Assembly (NCBI GenBank): GCA_029207755.1
Contig: JARCOQ010000191.1
Coordinates: 1-64,000 of the forward strand
Direction of reading: 5' to 3'
DNA: 64,000 nucleotides
From: Chamaea fasciata
Taxonomy: Eukaryota > Chordata > Aves > Passeriformes > Sylviidae
The notes below the pieces were generated by a model. That model was not told the origin of the DNA and did no database searches. It saw nothing but the letters and a program-made list of their open reading frames with translations. A program made the translations under genes and the position numbers. Of this stretch, positions 1-11,784 are shown in pieces; position 1 is the stretch's first letter, and each line of letters starts with the position of its first letter.

Positions 1-3000
1 CCCTAAATGTCCCTGGGGGTGCCCTGACTGTCCCCTAGGTGTCCCTCGGGGTGCCCTGGGTGTCCCTGGGGATGCTCTGGAGGTCCCCTAGGTGTCCCTG
101 GGGGTCCCCTGGCTGTCCCTGGGGTGCCCTGGCTGTCCCCAAGGTGTCACTGGGGGTCCCCTGCCTGTCCTCTCGATGTCCCAGGGAGGGCCCTGGCTGT
201 CCCTGGGGGTGCACAGGGTGTCCCTGGGTTTCCCTGGCTGTCCTCTAGGTGTCCCTGGGGGGGCCCTGGCTGTCCCCTAGGTGTCCCGGGGGGAGCCCTG
301 GCTGTCCCTGGGGGTGCCCTGGCTGTCCCCTACGTGTCCCTGGAGCTCCCCGTGGTGTCCCTGGGGGTGCCCTGGCTGTCCCTAGGGTGCCCTGGAGTGC
401 CCTGGCTGTCCCCTCGGTGTCCCTAGGGGTGCCCTGACTGACCTTGGGGTGCCCAGGGGGTGCCCTGGCTGTCCCCAAGGTGTCCCTGGGGTTGCCTTCC
501 CTGTCCCGTAGGTGTTCCTGGGGTGACCTGGCTGTCCCCTCGGTGTCCCTGGGGGTGCCCAGGGTGTCCCTGGGAGTGCCGTGGCTGTCCCCTAGGTGTC
601 CCTGGGGGTGCCCTGGGTGTCCCTGGGGGTGCACAGGGTGTCCCTGGGGGTGCCCTGGCTGTCCCCTAGGTGTCCCTGGGGGTGCCCTGGGTGTCCCTGG
701 AAGTGCCCTGGCTGTGCCCTCGGTGTCCCTGGGGGTGCCCTGGCTGTCCCTAGGGTGCCCTGGCTGTCCCCTAGGTGTCCCTGGGTGTGCCCGGGGGTGT
801 CTCTGGGGGGGCCCTGGCTGTCCCCTAGGTGTCCCCTGGGGGTGCCCTGGCTCTCCCTGGGGGTGCCCTGGCTGTCCCGTAGGTGTCCCTGGGGGTGCCC
901 TGGGTGTCCCTGGGGGTGCACAGGGTGTCACTGGGGTTCCCTGGCTGTCCCGTAGGTGTCCCTGGGGGGGCCTTGGCTGTCTCCTGGGTGTCCCTGGGGG
1001 TGCCCTGGGTGTCCCTTGGGTGCCCTGGCTGTCCCCTAGGTGTCCCTGGGGGTGCCCTGGCTGTCCCCAACGTGTCCCTGGGGGTGCCCAGGCAGTCCTT
1101 AGGGTGCCCTACATGTCCCCTAGGTGTCCCTGGGGGTGCCCTGCCTGTCCCCTAGGTGTCCCAGGGGGTGCCCTGCCTGTCCCCTAGGTGTCCATGGGGG
1201 TTCCATGAGTGTCCCTGGAGTGCCCTGGCTGTCCCCTAAATGTCCCTGGGGGTGCCGTGGCTGTCCCCTAGGTGTCCCTGGGGGTGTCCTGCCTTCCCCT
1301 CGGTGTCCCTGGGGGTGCCCTGGTTGTCCCTGGGGAGCCCTGGCTGTCCCCTAGGTGTCCATGGGGGTGCCATGACTGTCCCTGGAGTGCCCTGGCTGTC
1401 CCCTAAATGTCCCTGGGGGTGCCCTGGCTGTCCCCTAGGTGTCCCTGGGGGTGTCCTGCCTTCCCCTAGGTGTCCCTGGGGGTGCCCTGGGTGTCCCTTG
1501 GGTGCCCTGGCTGTCCCCTAGGTGTCCCTGGGGGTGCCCAGGCAGTCCTTAGGGTGCCCTACATGTCCCCTAGGTGTCCCTGGGGGTGCCCTGCCTGTCC
1601 CCTAGGTGTCCCAGGGGGTGCCCTGCCTGTCCCCTAGGTGTCAATGGGGGTGCCATGAGTGTCCCTGGAGTGCCCTGGCTGTCCCCTAAATTTCCCTGGG
1701 GGTGCCGTGGCTGTCCCGTAGGTGTCCCTGGGGGTGTCCTGCCTTCCCCTCGGTGTCCCTGCGGGTGCCCTGGTTGTCCCTGGGGAGCCCTGGCTGTCCC
1801 CTAGGTGTCCCTGGGGGTGCCCTAGGTGTCCCAGGGGGTGCCCTGCCTGTCCCCTAGGTGTCCATGGGGGTGCCATGAGTGTCCCTGGAGTGCCCTGGCT
1901 GTCCCCTAAATGTCCCTGGGGGTGCCGTGGCTGTCCCCTCGGTGTCCCTGGGGGTGCCCTGGTTGTCCCTGAGGTGCCCTGGCTATGCCCTACGTGGCTC
2001 TGGGCGTGCCCTGCCTGTCCCCTCGGTGTCCCTGGGGGTGCCCTGGCTTTGCCCTCGGTGTTCCTGGGGGTGCCCTGGCTGTCCCCTAGGTGTCCCTGGG
2101 TGTGCCCTGCCTGTCCCCTAGGTGTCCCTGGGGGTGCCCTGCCTTTCCCCTAGGTATCCCTGGGGGTGCCCTGGCTGTGCCCTCACTGTCCCTGGAGTGC
2201 CCTAGGTGTCCCTGGGGGTGCCCTGGGTGTCCCTGGGGATGCCCTGGTTGTCCCCTAGGTGTCCCTGGGGGTGCCCTGGGTGTCCCTGGGGGGGCCCTGG
2301 CTGTGCCCTCGGTGTCCCGGAGGGTGCCCTGGCTGTCCCTAGGGTGCCCTGGCTGTGCCCTAGTTGTCCCTAGGGGTGCCCTGGCTATCCCTAGGGTGCC
2401 CTGGCTGTCCCCTAGGTGTCCCTGGGGGTGCCCTGGGTGTCCCTGGGTGTGCCCAGGGTGTCCCTGGGGGTGCCCAGGGTGTCCCTGGGGGTGCCCTTGC
2501 TGTCCCGTAGGTGTCCCTGAGGGTGCCTTGGGTGTCCCTGGGGGTGCCCTGGCTGTCCTTGGGATGCTATGGCTGTCCCCTTGGTGTCCCTGGGGGTGCC
2601 CTGGCTGTCCCCTAGCTGTCCCTGGGGGTGCCCTGGCTGTCCCTGGGGTGCCATGGCTGTCCTCTACGTGTCCCTGGGGGTGCTCTGCGTGTCCCCTAGG
2701 TGTCCTTGGGGGTAACCTGGCTGTCCCTAGGGTGCCCTGGCTGTGCCCTCAGTGTCTCTGGGGTGCCCTGCCTGTCCCCTCGGTGTCCCTGGAAGTGCCC
2801 TGGCTGTCCCTAGGGTGCCCTGGCTGTCCCCTAAATGTCCCTGGGGGTGCCGTGGTGTCCCTCGGGGTGCCCTGGCTGTCCCCTAGGGGTCTCTGGGGGT
2901 GCCCTGCCTGTCCCCTAGGTGTCCCTGGGGTTGCCCTGGGTGTCCCTGGGGGTGCCCTGGCTGTCCCCTAGGTGTCCCTGGGGGTGCCCAGGGTGTCCCT

Positions 3001-4662
3001 CGGGTGCCCTGGCTGTCCCCTACGTGTCCTTGGGGGTGCCCAGGGCGTCCCTGGGGGCGCCCTTGCTGTCCCGTAGGTGTCCCTGGGGGTGCCCTGGGTG
3101 TCCCTGGGGTGCCCTGGCTGTCCCCTAGGTGTCCCTGGGGGTGCCCTGGCTGTCCCCTTGGTGTCCCTGGGGTGCCCTGGCTGTCCCCTAGGAGTCCCTG
3201 GGGGTGCCCTGGCTGTCCTTGGGGTGCTCTCTGTCCCCTTGGTGTCCCTGTGGGTGCCCTGGGGTGCCCTGGCTTTCCCCTAGGTGTCCCTGGGGATGCT
3301 CTGGCTGTCCCCTAGGTGTCCCTGGGGGTGCCCTGGCTGTCCCCTAGGTGTTTCTGGGGGTGCACTTCCTGTCCTCTATGTGTCCCTGGGGGTGCCCTGG
3401 CTGTCCCCTCGGTGTCCCTGGGGGTGCCCTGCCTGTCCCCTAGGTGTTCCTGGGGGGGCCCTGGCTGTCCCCTAGGTGTCCCTGGGGTGCCCTGCCTGTC
3501 CCCTAGGTGTCCCTGGGGGTGCCCTGGGTGTCCCCTGGGTGTCCCCGGGGGTGCCCTGGCGGTCCCTAGGGTGCCCTTGCTGTGCCCTCGGTGTCCCTGG
3601 GGGTTCCCCGGCTGTCCCCTAGGTGTCCCTGTGGGTGCCCTGCCTGTCCCCTCGGTGTCCCTGTGGGTGCCCAGAGTGTCCCTGGGGGTGCCCTAGCTGT
3701 ACCGTAGGTGTCCCTGGGGGTGCCCTGGGTGTCCCTGGGGGTGCACAGGGTGTCACTGGGGTTCCCTGGCTGTCCCGTACTTGTCCCTGGGGGTGCCCTG
3801 GGTGTCCCTGGGGGTGCACAGGGTGTCCCTGGGGTTCCCTGGCTGTCCCGTAGGTGTCCCTGGGGGTGCCCTGGGTGTCCCTGGAGTGCCCTGGCTGTCC
3901 CCTAAATGTCCCTGGGGGTGCCCTGGCTGTCCCCTAGGTGTCCCTGGGGGTGCCCTGGCTGTCCCTGGGGTTCCCTGGCTGTCCCCTAGGTGTCCCTGGG
4001 GGTGCCCAGGGTGTCCCTGGGGTTCCCTGGCTGTCCCCTAGGTGTCCCTGGGGGTGCCCAGGGTGTACCTGCGGTTCCCTGCCTGTCCCCTACGTGTCCC
4101 TGGGGGTGCCCTGGCTGTCCCTGGAGTGCCCTGGCTGTCCCCTAGGTCTCCCTGGGGGTGCCCTGGGTGTCCCCTAGGTGTCCCTGGGGGTTCCCTGGCT
4201 GTCCCTAGGGTGCCCTTGCTGTGCCCTCGGTGTCCCTGGGGGTTCCCCGGCTGTCACCTAGGTGTCCCTGTGGGTGGCCTGGCTGTCCCCTCGGTGTCCC
4301 TGTGGGTGCCCAGAGTGTCCCTGGGGGTGCCCTGCCTGTCCTCTAGGTGTCCCTGGGGGTGCCCTGGGTGTCCCTGGGGGTGCCCTGCCTGTCCCCTAGG
4401 TGTCCCTGGGGGTGCCCTGGGTGTCCCTGGGGTGCCCTGGCTCTCCCCTTGGTGTCCCTGGGGGTGCCCTGGTGTCCCTGGGGGTGCCCTGGCTGTCCCC
4501 TAGGTGTCCCTGGGGGTGCCCTGGCTGTCCCTGGAGTGCCCTGGCTGTCCCCTGGGTGTCCCTGGGGGGCAGCTGGGGGCGGCCCTGGTTGTCCCCTAGG
4601 GGTCTCTGGGGGTGACCTGCCTGTCCCCTAGGTGTCCCTGGGGTGCCCTGGCTGTCCGCTAC
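1..4662. repeat. left-edge array segment outside the main duplication pairs
   Basis: Mixed 21/32-bp units. About 330-720 matches about 5,332-5,710 (offset 5,002 at 444-671), anchored by the marker CTGGAGCTCCCCGTGGTG at 340-357. A second local duplication repeats the CATGG-containing units at 1.1-1.9 kb. No unique DNA. Confidence 0.85.
1193..1877 (+). repeat. CATGG dyad variant cluster
   Basis: Units carry the inverted repeat CATGG-GGGTG-CCATG at 1,360-1,374 and 1,863-1,877. An imperfect-spacer form lies at 1,193-1,207 and a broken-arm form near 1,642. Further copies occur near 9,084, 9,284, 16.2-18.9, 22.6-23.0, 27,363 and 27,563. I found none to the right of 27.6 kb. Confidence 0.7.
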
Positions 4663-7600
4663 GTGTCCCTGGGGATGCCCAAGGTGTCCCTGGGGGTGCC
4701 CTGGCTGTCACCTAGGTGTCCCTGGGGTGCCCTGGCTGTCCCCTAGGTGTCCCTGGGGGTGCCCAGGCTGTCCTTGGGGTGCTCTGGCTATCCCCTTGGT
4801 GTCCCTGGGGGTGCCCTGGATGTCCCCTAGCTGTCCCTGGGGGTGCCCTTGCTGTCGCTGGGGTGCCCTGGGTGTGCCCTGGCTGTCCCCTAGGTGTCCC
4901 TGGGAGTGACCTGCCTGTCCGCTAGGTGTCCCTGGGGGTGCCCTGGCTGTCCCCAGGGTGCCCTGGCTGTGCCCTCGGTGTCTCTGGGTGTGCCCTGTCT
5001 GTCCCTAGGGTGCCCTGGCTGTCCCCTAGATGTCCCTGGGGGTGCCCTGCGTGTCCCCTAGGTGTCCTTGGGGGTGCCCTGTCTGTCCCCAGGGTGCCCT
5101 GGCTGTGCCCTCGGTGTCCCTGGGGGTGCCCTGGTGTCCCTGTGGGTGCACTGGCTGTCCCCTAGGTGTCCCTGGGGGGGCCCTGGCTGTCCCCTAGGTG
5201 TCCCTGGGGGTGCCCTTCCTGTCCCCTAGGTGTCCCTGGGGGTGCCCTGGCTATCCCCTAGGTGTCCTTGGGGGAGCCCTGGCTGTCCCTGGGGGTGCCC
5301 TGGCTGTCCCCTACGTGTCCCTGGAGCTGCTCGTGGTGTCCCTGGGGGTGCCCTGGCTGTCCCTAGGGTGCCCTGGGGGCGCCCTGGCTGTCCCTGGAGT
5401 GCCCTGGCTGTCCCCTCGGTGTCCCTAGGGGTGCCCTGACTGTCCTTGGGGTGCCCAGGGGGTGTCCTGGCTCTCCCCAAGGTGTCCCTGGGGTTGCCTT
5501 CCCTGTCCCCTAGGTGTTCCTGGGGTGACCTGGCTGTCCCCTCGGTGTCCCTGGGGGTGCCCAGGGTGTCCCTGGGAGTGCCGTGTCTGTCCCCTAGGTG
5601 TCCCTGGGGGTGCCCTGGGTGTCCCTGGGGGTGCACAGGGTGTCCCTGGGGGTGCCCTGGCTGTCCCCTAGGTGTCCCTGGGGGTGCCCTGGGTGTCCCT
5701 GGAGTGCCCTGGCTGTCCCCTAAATGTCCCTGGGGGTGCCCTGGCTGTCCCCTAGGTGTCCCTGGGGGTGTCCTGCCTTCCCCTCGGTGTCCCTGGGGGT
5801 GCCCTCGCTATCCCTGGGGTGCCCTGGCTGTCCCGTAGGTGTCCCTGGGGGTGCCCAGCCTGTCCTCTCGGTGTCCCTGGGGGTGCCCTGGCTGTGCCCT
5901 CTGAGTCTCTGGGGGTGCCCTGGCTGTCCCTAGGGTGCCCTGGCTGTCCCCTAGGTGTCCCTGGGTGTGCCCGGGGTGTCCCTGGGGGGGCCCTGGCTGT
6001 CCCCTAGGTGTCCCTGGGGGTGCCCTGCTGTCCCTGGGGGTGCCCTGGCTGTCCCGTAGGTGTCCCTGGGGGTGCCCTGGGTGTCCCTGGGGGTGCCCTG
6101 GCTGTCCCCTAGGTGTCCCTGGGGGTGCCCTGGCTGTCCCCTAGGTGTCCCTGGGGGGGCCCTGGCTGTCCCCTAGGTGTCCCTGGGGGTGCCCTGGCTG
6201 TCCCTGGGGTTCCCGGGCTGTCCCCTAAGTGTCCCTGGGGGTGCCCAGGGTGTCCCTGGGGTTCCCTGGCTGTCCCCTAGGTGTCCCTGGGGGTGCCCAG
6301 GGTGTCCCTGCGCTTCCCTGCCTGTCCCCTACGTGTCCCTGGGGGTGCCCTGGCTGTCCCTGGAGTGCCCTGGCTGTCCCCTAGGTGTCCCCGGGGGTGC
6401 CCTGGCTGTCCCTAGGGTGCCCTTGCTGTGCCCTCAGTGTCCCTGGGGGTTCCCTGGCTGTCCCCTAGGTGTCCCTGTGGGTTCCCCGGCTGTCCCCTAG
6501 GTGTCCCTGTGGGTGCCCTGGCTGTCCCCTAGGTGTCCCTGGCGGTGACCTGCCTGTCCCCTAGGTGTCCCTGGGGGTGCCCTGGCTGTCCCCAGGGTGC
6601 CCTGGCTGTGCCCTCGGTGTCTCTGGGGGTGCCCTGGCTGTCCCTAGGGTGCCCTGGCTGTCCCCTAGGTGTCCCTTGGGGTGCCCTACGTGTCCCCTAG
6701 GTGTCTTTGTGGGTGCCCTGGCTATCCCCAGGGTGCCCTGGCTGTGCCCTCTGTGTCCCTGGGGCCGCCCTGGTGTCCCTGTGGGTGCCCTGGCTGTCCC
6801 CTAGGTGTCCCTGGGGGTGCCCTGGCTGTCCCCTAGGTGTCCCTGGGGGTGCCCTGGCTATCCCCTAGGTGTCCCTGGGCGTGCCCTGAGTATCCCTGGG
6901 GGTGCCCTCGCTGTCCCTGGGGTGCCCTGGCTGTCCCCTAGGTGTCCCTGGGGGTCCCCTTGGTGTCCCTGGGGGTGCCCAGGGTGTCCCTTAGGTGTCC
7001 CTGGGGGTGCCTTCCCTGTCCCCTTGGTGTTCCTGGGGTGACCTGGCTGTCCCCTCGGTGTCCCTGGGGGTGCCCAGAGTGTCCCTGGGAGTGCCGTGGC
7101 TGTCCCCTAGGTGTCCCTGGGGGTGCCCTAGGTGTCCCTGGGTGTGCCCGGGGAGTCCCTGGGGGGGCCCTGGGTGTCCCCTAGGTGTCCCTGGGGGTGC
7201 CCTGGCTGTCCCTGGGGGTGCCCTGGCTGTCCCTTAGGTGTCCCTGGGGGTGCCCTGGGTGTCCCCGGGGGTGCACGGGGTGTCACTGGGGTTCCTTGGC
7301 TGTCCCGTAGGTGTCCCTGGGGGTGCCCTGGCTGTCCCTGGGGGTGCCCTGGCTGTCCCGTAGGTGTCCCTGGGGGTCCCCTGGGTGTCCTCTAGGTGTC
7401 CCTGGGGGTGCCCTCCCTGTCCCTCGGGGTGCCCTGGCTGTCCCCTAGGTGTCCCTGGGGGTGCCCTGGCTGTCCCCTAGGTGTCCCTGGGGGTGCCCTG
7501 GCTGTCCTCTAGGTGTCCCTGGGGGGGCCCTGGCTGTCTCCTGGGTGTCCCTGGGGGTGCCCTGGGTGTCCCTGGGGTGCCCTGGCGGTCCCCTAGGTGT

Positions 7601-9345
7601 CCCTGGGGGTGCCCTGGCTGTCCTCTAGGTGTCCCTGGGGGGGCCCTGGCTGTCTCCTGGGTGTCCCTGGGGGTGCCCTGGGTGTCCCTGGGGTGCCCTG
7701 GCGGTCCCCTAGGTGTCCCTGGGGGGGCCCTGGATGTCTCCTGGGTGTCCCTGGGGGTGCCCTGGGTGTCCCTGGGGGTGCCCTGGGTGTCCCCTAGGTT
7801 TCCCCGGGGGTGCCCTGGCTGTCCCTAGGGTGCCCTTGCTGTGCCCTCAGTGTCCCTGGGGGTTCCCCGGCTGTCCCCTAGGTGTCCCTGTGGGTTCCCC
7901 GGCTGTCCCCTAGGTGTCCCTGTGGGTGCCCTGGCTGTCCCCTAGGTGTCCCTGGGGGTGACCTGCCTGTCCCCTAGGTGTCCCTGGGGGTGCCCTGGCT
8001 GTCCTCAGGGTGCCCTGGCTGTGCCCTCGGTGTCTCTGGGGGTGCCGTGGTTGTCCCTAGGGTGCCCTGGCTGTCCCCTAGGTGTCCCTTGGGGTGCCCT
8101 GCGTGTCCCCTCGGTGTACTTGGGGGTGCCCTGGCTGTCCCCAGGGTGCCCTGGCTGTGCCCTCTGTGTCCCTGGGGACGCCCTGGTGTCCCTGTGGGTG
8201 CCCTGGCTGTCCCCTAGGTGGCCCTGAGGGTGCCCTGGCTGTCCCTGGAGTGCCCTGGCTGTCCCCTAGGTGTCCCTGGGGGTGCCCTTCCTATACCCTA
8301 GGTGTCCCTGGGGGTGCCCTGAGTGTCCCTGGGGGTGCCCTCGCTGTCCCTGGGCTGCCCTGGCTCTCCCCTAGGTGTCCCTGGGGGTGCCCAGGGTGTC
8401 ACTTAGGTGTCCCTGGGGGTGCCCTTGCTGTTGCCTAGGTGTCCCTTGGGGTGCCCAGGGTGTCCCTGGGGTTCCCTGGCTGTCCCCTAGGTGTCCCTGG
8501 GGGGGCCCTGGCAGTCCCCGAGGTGTCCCTGGGGGTGCCCTGGGTGTCCGTGTGGTACCCTGGCTGTCCCGTACGTGTCCCTGGGGGTGCCCTGGAGGTC
8601 CCCTAGGTATCCCTGGGGGTGCCCTCGCTATCCCTGGGGTGCCCTGGCTGTCCCCTAGGTGTCCCTGGGGGTCCCCTTGGTGTCCCTGGGGGTGCCCAGG
8701 GTGTCCCTTAGGTGTCCCTGGGGGTGCCCTTGCTGTCCCTGGGGTGCTCTGGATGTCCCCTTGGTGTCCCTGGGGGTGCACTGGCTGTCCCCTTGGTGTC
8801 CCTAGGGTGCCCTGTCTGTGCCCTTGGTGTCCCTGGGGGTGCCCTGGCTGTCCCTAGGGTGCCCTCGCTGTCTCCTAGGTGTCCATGGGGGTGCCCTGGT
8901 GTCCCTGGGGGTGCCCTGCCTGTCCCCTAGGTTTCCCTGGGGGTGCCCTGGCTGTCCCCTAGGTGTCCCTGGGGGTGCCCAGGCAGTCCTTAGGGTGCCC
9001 TACATGTCCCCTAGGTGTCCCTGGGGGTGCCTTGCCTGTCCCCTAGATGTCCCAGGGGGTGCCCTGCCTGTCCCCTAGGTGTCCATGGGGGTGCCATGAG
9101 TGTCCCTGGTGTGCCCTGGCTGTCCCCTAAATGTCCCTGGGGGTGCCGTGGCTGTCCCCTAGGTGTCCCTGGGGGTGTCCTGCCTTCCCCTCGGTGTCCC
9201 TGGGGGTGCCCTGGTTGTCCCTGGGGGTGCCCTGCCTGTCCCCTAGATGTCCCAGGGGGTGCCCTGCCTGTCCCCTAGGTGTCCATGGGGGTGCCATGAG
9301 TGTCCCTGGTGTGCCCTGGCTGTCCCCTAAATGTCCCTGGGGGTG
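4663..9345 (+). repeat. segmental duplication D, copy 1
   Basis: Matches 11,773-16,453 in direct orientation. The offset starts at 7,110, rises by 52 bp near 5,170 and falls by 53 bp near 6,100, and is 7,108 to the end. Both indels equal sums of repeat modules (20+32 and 21+32). The right end diverges immediately after GTCCCTGGGGGTG. Substitutions between copies are scattered and few. Confidence 0.85.
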
Positions 9346-11784
9346 TCCTGCCTGTCTCCTAGATGTCCCTGGGGGTGCCCTGGCTGTCCCCTAGGTGTCC
9401 CTGGGGGTGTCCTGCCTTCCCCTCGGTGTCCCTGGGGGTGCCCTCGCTATCCCTGGGGTGCCCTGGCTGTCCCGTAGGTGTCCCTGGGGGTGCCCTGCCT
9501 GTCCTCTCGGTGTCCCTGGGGGTGCCCTGGCTGTGCCCTCGGAGTCTCTGGGGGTGCCCTGGCTGTCCCTAGGGTGCCCTGGCTGTCCCCTAGGTGTCCC
9601 TGGGTGTGCCCGGGGTGTCCCTGGGGGGGCCCTGGCTGTCCCCTAGGTGTCCCTGGGGGTGCCCTGCTGTCCCTGGGGGTGCCCTGGCTGTCCCGTAGGT
9701 GTCCCTGGGGGTGCCCTGGGTGTCCCTGGGGGTGCCCTGGCTGTCCCCTAGGTGTCCCTGGGGGTGCCCTGGCTGTCCCCTAGGTGTCCCTGGGGGGGCC
9801 CTGGCTGTCTCCTGGGTGTCCCTGGGGGTGCCCTGGGTGTCCCTGGGGTGCCCTGGCTGTCCCCTAGGTGTTCGTGGGGGGGCCCTGGCTGTCCCCTCGG
9901 TGTCCCTTATGGTGCCCTGGCTGTCCCTGGGGTTCCCGGGCTGTCCCCTAAGTGTCCCTGGGGGTGCCCAGGGTGTCCCTGGGGTTCCCTGGCTGTCCCC
10001 TAGGTGTCCCTGGGGTTGCCCAGGGTGTCCCTGCGCTTCCCTGCCTGTCCCCTACGTGTCCCTGGGGGTGCCCTGGCTGTCCCTGGAGTGCCCTGGCTGT
10101 CCCCTAGGTCTCCCTGGGGGTGCCCTGGGTGTCTCCTAGGTGTCCCCGGGGGTGCCCTGGCTGTCCCTAGGGTGCCCTTGCTGTGCCCTCAGTGTCCCTG
10201 GGGGTTCCCTGGCTGTCCCCTAGGTGTCCCTGTGGGTTCCCCGGCTGTCCCCTAGGTGTCCCTGTGGGTGCCCTGGCTGTCCCCTAGGTGTGCCTGGCGG
10301 TGACCTGCCTGTCCCCTAGGTGTCCCTGGGGGTGCCCTGGCTGTCCCCAGGGTGCCCTGGCTGTGCCCTCGGTGTCTCTGGGAGTGCCCTGGCTGTCCCT
10401 AGGGTGCCCTGGCTGTCCCCTAGGTGTCCCTTGGGGTGCCCTACGTGTCCCCTAGGTGTCTTTGGGGGTGCCCTGGCTGTTCCCAGGGTGCCCTGGCTGT
10501 GCCCTCTGTGTCCCTGGGGGCGCCCTGGTGTCCCTGTGGGTGCCCTGGCTGTCCCCTAGGTGTCCCTGGGGGTGCCCTGGCTGTCCCCTAGGTGTCCCTG
10601 GGGGTGCCCTGGCTATCCCCTAGGTGTCCCTGGGCGTGCCCTGAGTGTCCCTGGGGGTGCCCTCGCTGTCCCTGGGGTGCCCTGGCTGTCCCCTAGGTGT
10701 CCCTGGGGGTCCCCTTGGTGTCCCTGGGGGTGCCCAGGGTGTCCCTTAGGTGTCCCTGGGGGTGCCTTCCCTGTCCCCTAGGTGTTCCTGGGGTGACCTG
10801 GCTGTCCCCTCGGTGTCCCTGGGGGTGCCCAGAGTGTCCCTGGGAGTGCCGTGGCTGTCCCCTAGGTGTCCCTGGGGGTGCCCTAGGTGTCCCTGGGTGT
10901 GCCCGGGGAGTCCCTGGGGGGGCCCTGGGTGTCCCTTAGGTGTCCCTGGGGGTGCCCTGGCTGTCCCTGGGGGTGCCCTGGCTGTCCCTTAGGTGTCCCT
11001 GGGGGTGCCCTGGGTGTCTCTGGGGGTGCACGGGGTGTCACTGGGGTTCCTTGGCTGTCCCGTAGGTGTCCCTGGGGGTGCCCTGGCTGTCCCTGGGGGT
11101 GCCCTGGCTGTCCCGTAGGTGTCCCTGGGGGTCCCCTGGGTGTCCTCTAGGTGTCCCTGGGGGTGCCCTCCCTGTCCCTCGGGGTGCCCTGGCTGTCCCC
11201 TAGGTGTCCCTGGGGGTGCCCTGGCTGTCCCCTAGGTGTCCCTGGGGGTGCCCTGGCTGTCCTCAAGGTGTCCCTGGGGGGGCCCTGGCTGTCTCCTGGG
11301 TGTCCCTGGGGGTGCCCTGGGTGTCCCTGGGGTGCCCTGGCGGTCCCCTAGGTGTCCCTGGGGGTGCCCTGGCTGTCCTCTAGGTGTCCCTGGGGGGGCC
11401 CTGGCTGTCTCCTGGGTGTCCCTGGGGGTGCCCTGGGTGTCCCTGGGGTGCCCTGGCGGTCCCCTAGGTGTCCCTGGGGGGGCCCTGGATGTCTCCTGGG
11501 TGTCCCTGGGGGTGCCCTGGGTGTCCCTGGGGGTGCCCTGGCTGTCCCCTAGGTGTCCGTGGGGGGGCCCTGGCTGTCCCCTAGGTGTCCCTCGGGGTGC
11601 CCTGGGTGTCCCTGGGGTGCCCTGGCTGTCCCCTAGGTGTCCCTGGGGGGGCCCTGGATGTCTCCTAGGTGTCCCTTATGGTGCCCTGGCTTTCCCTGGG
11701 GTTCCCTGGCTGTCCCCTAGGTGTCCCTGGGGGTGCCCAGGGTGTCCCTGGGGTTCCCTGGCTGTCCCCTAGGTGTCCCTGGGG
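8681..11784 (+). repeat. segmental duplication A, copy 1 (3,104 bp)
   Basis: Matches 18,481-21,584 at a constant offset of exactly 9,800 bp, so no net indel across 3.1 kb. I noticed two substitutions (T/C at 8,891 against 18,691, and C/T at 9,503 against 19,303). Its first 665 bp overlap the right end of D copy 1. Confidence 0.9.

Noticed and set aside
1..20. CCCTAAATG at the window start and many CCCCTAAATG units, resembling telomere CCCTAA
   Set aside because: Isolated variants of CCCCTAGGTG, never in tandem as CCCTAACCCTAA.
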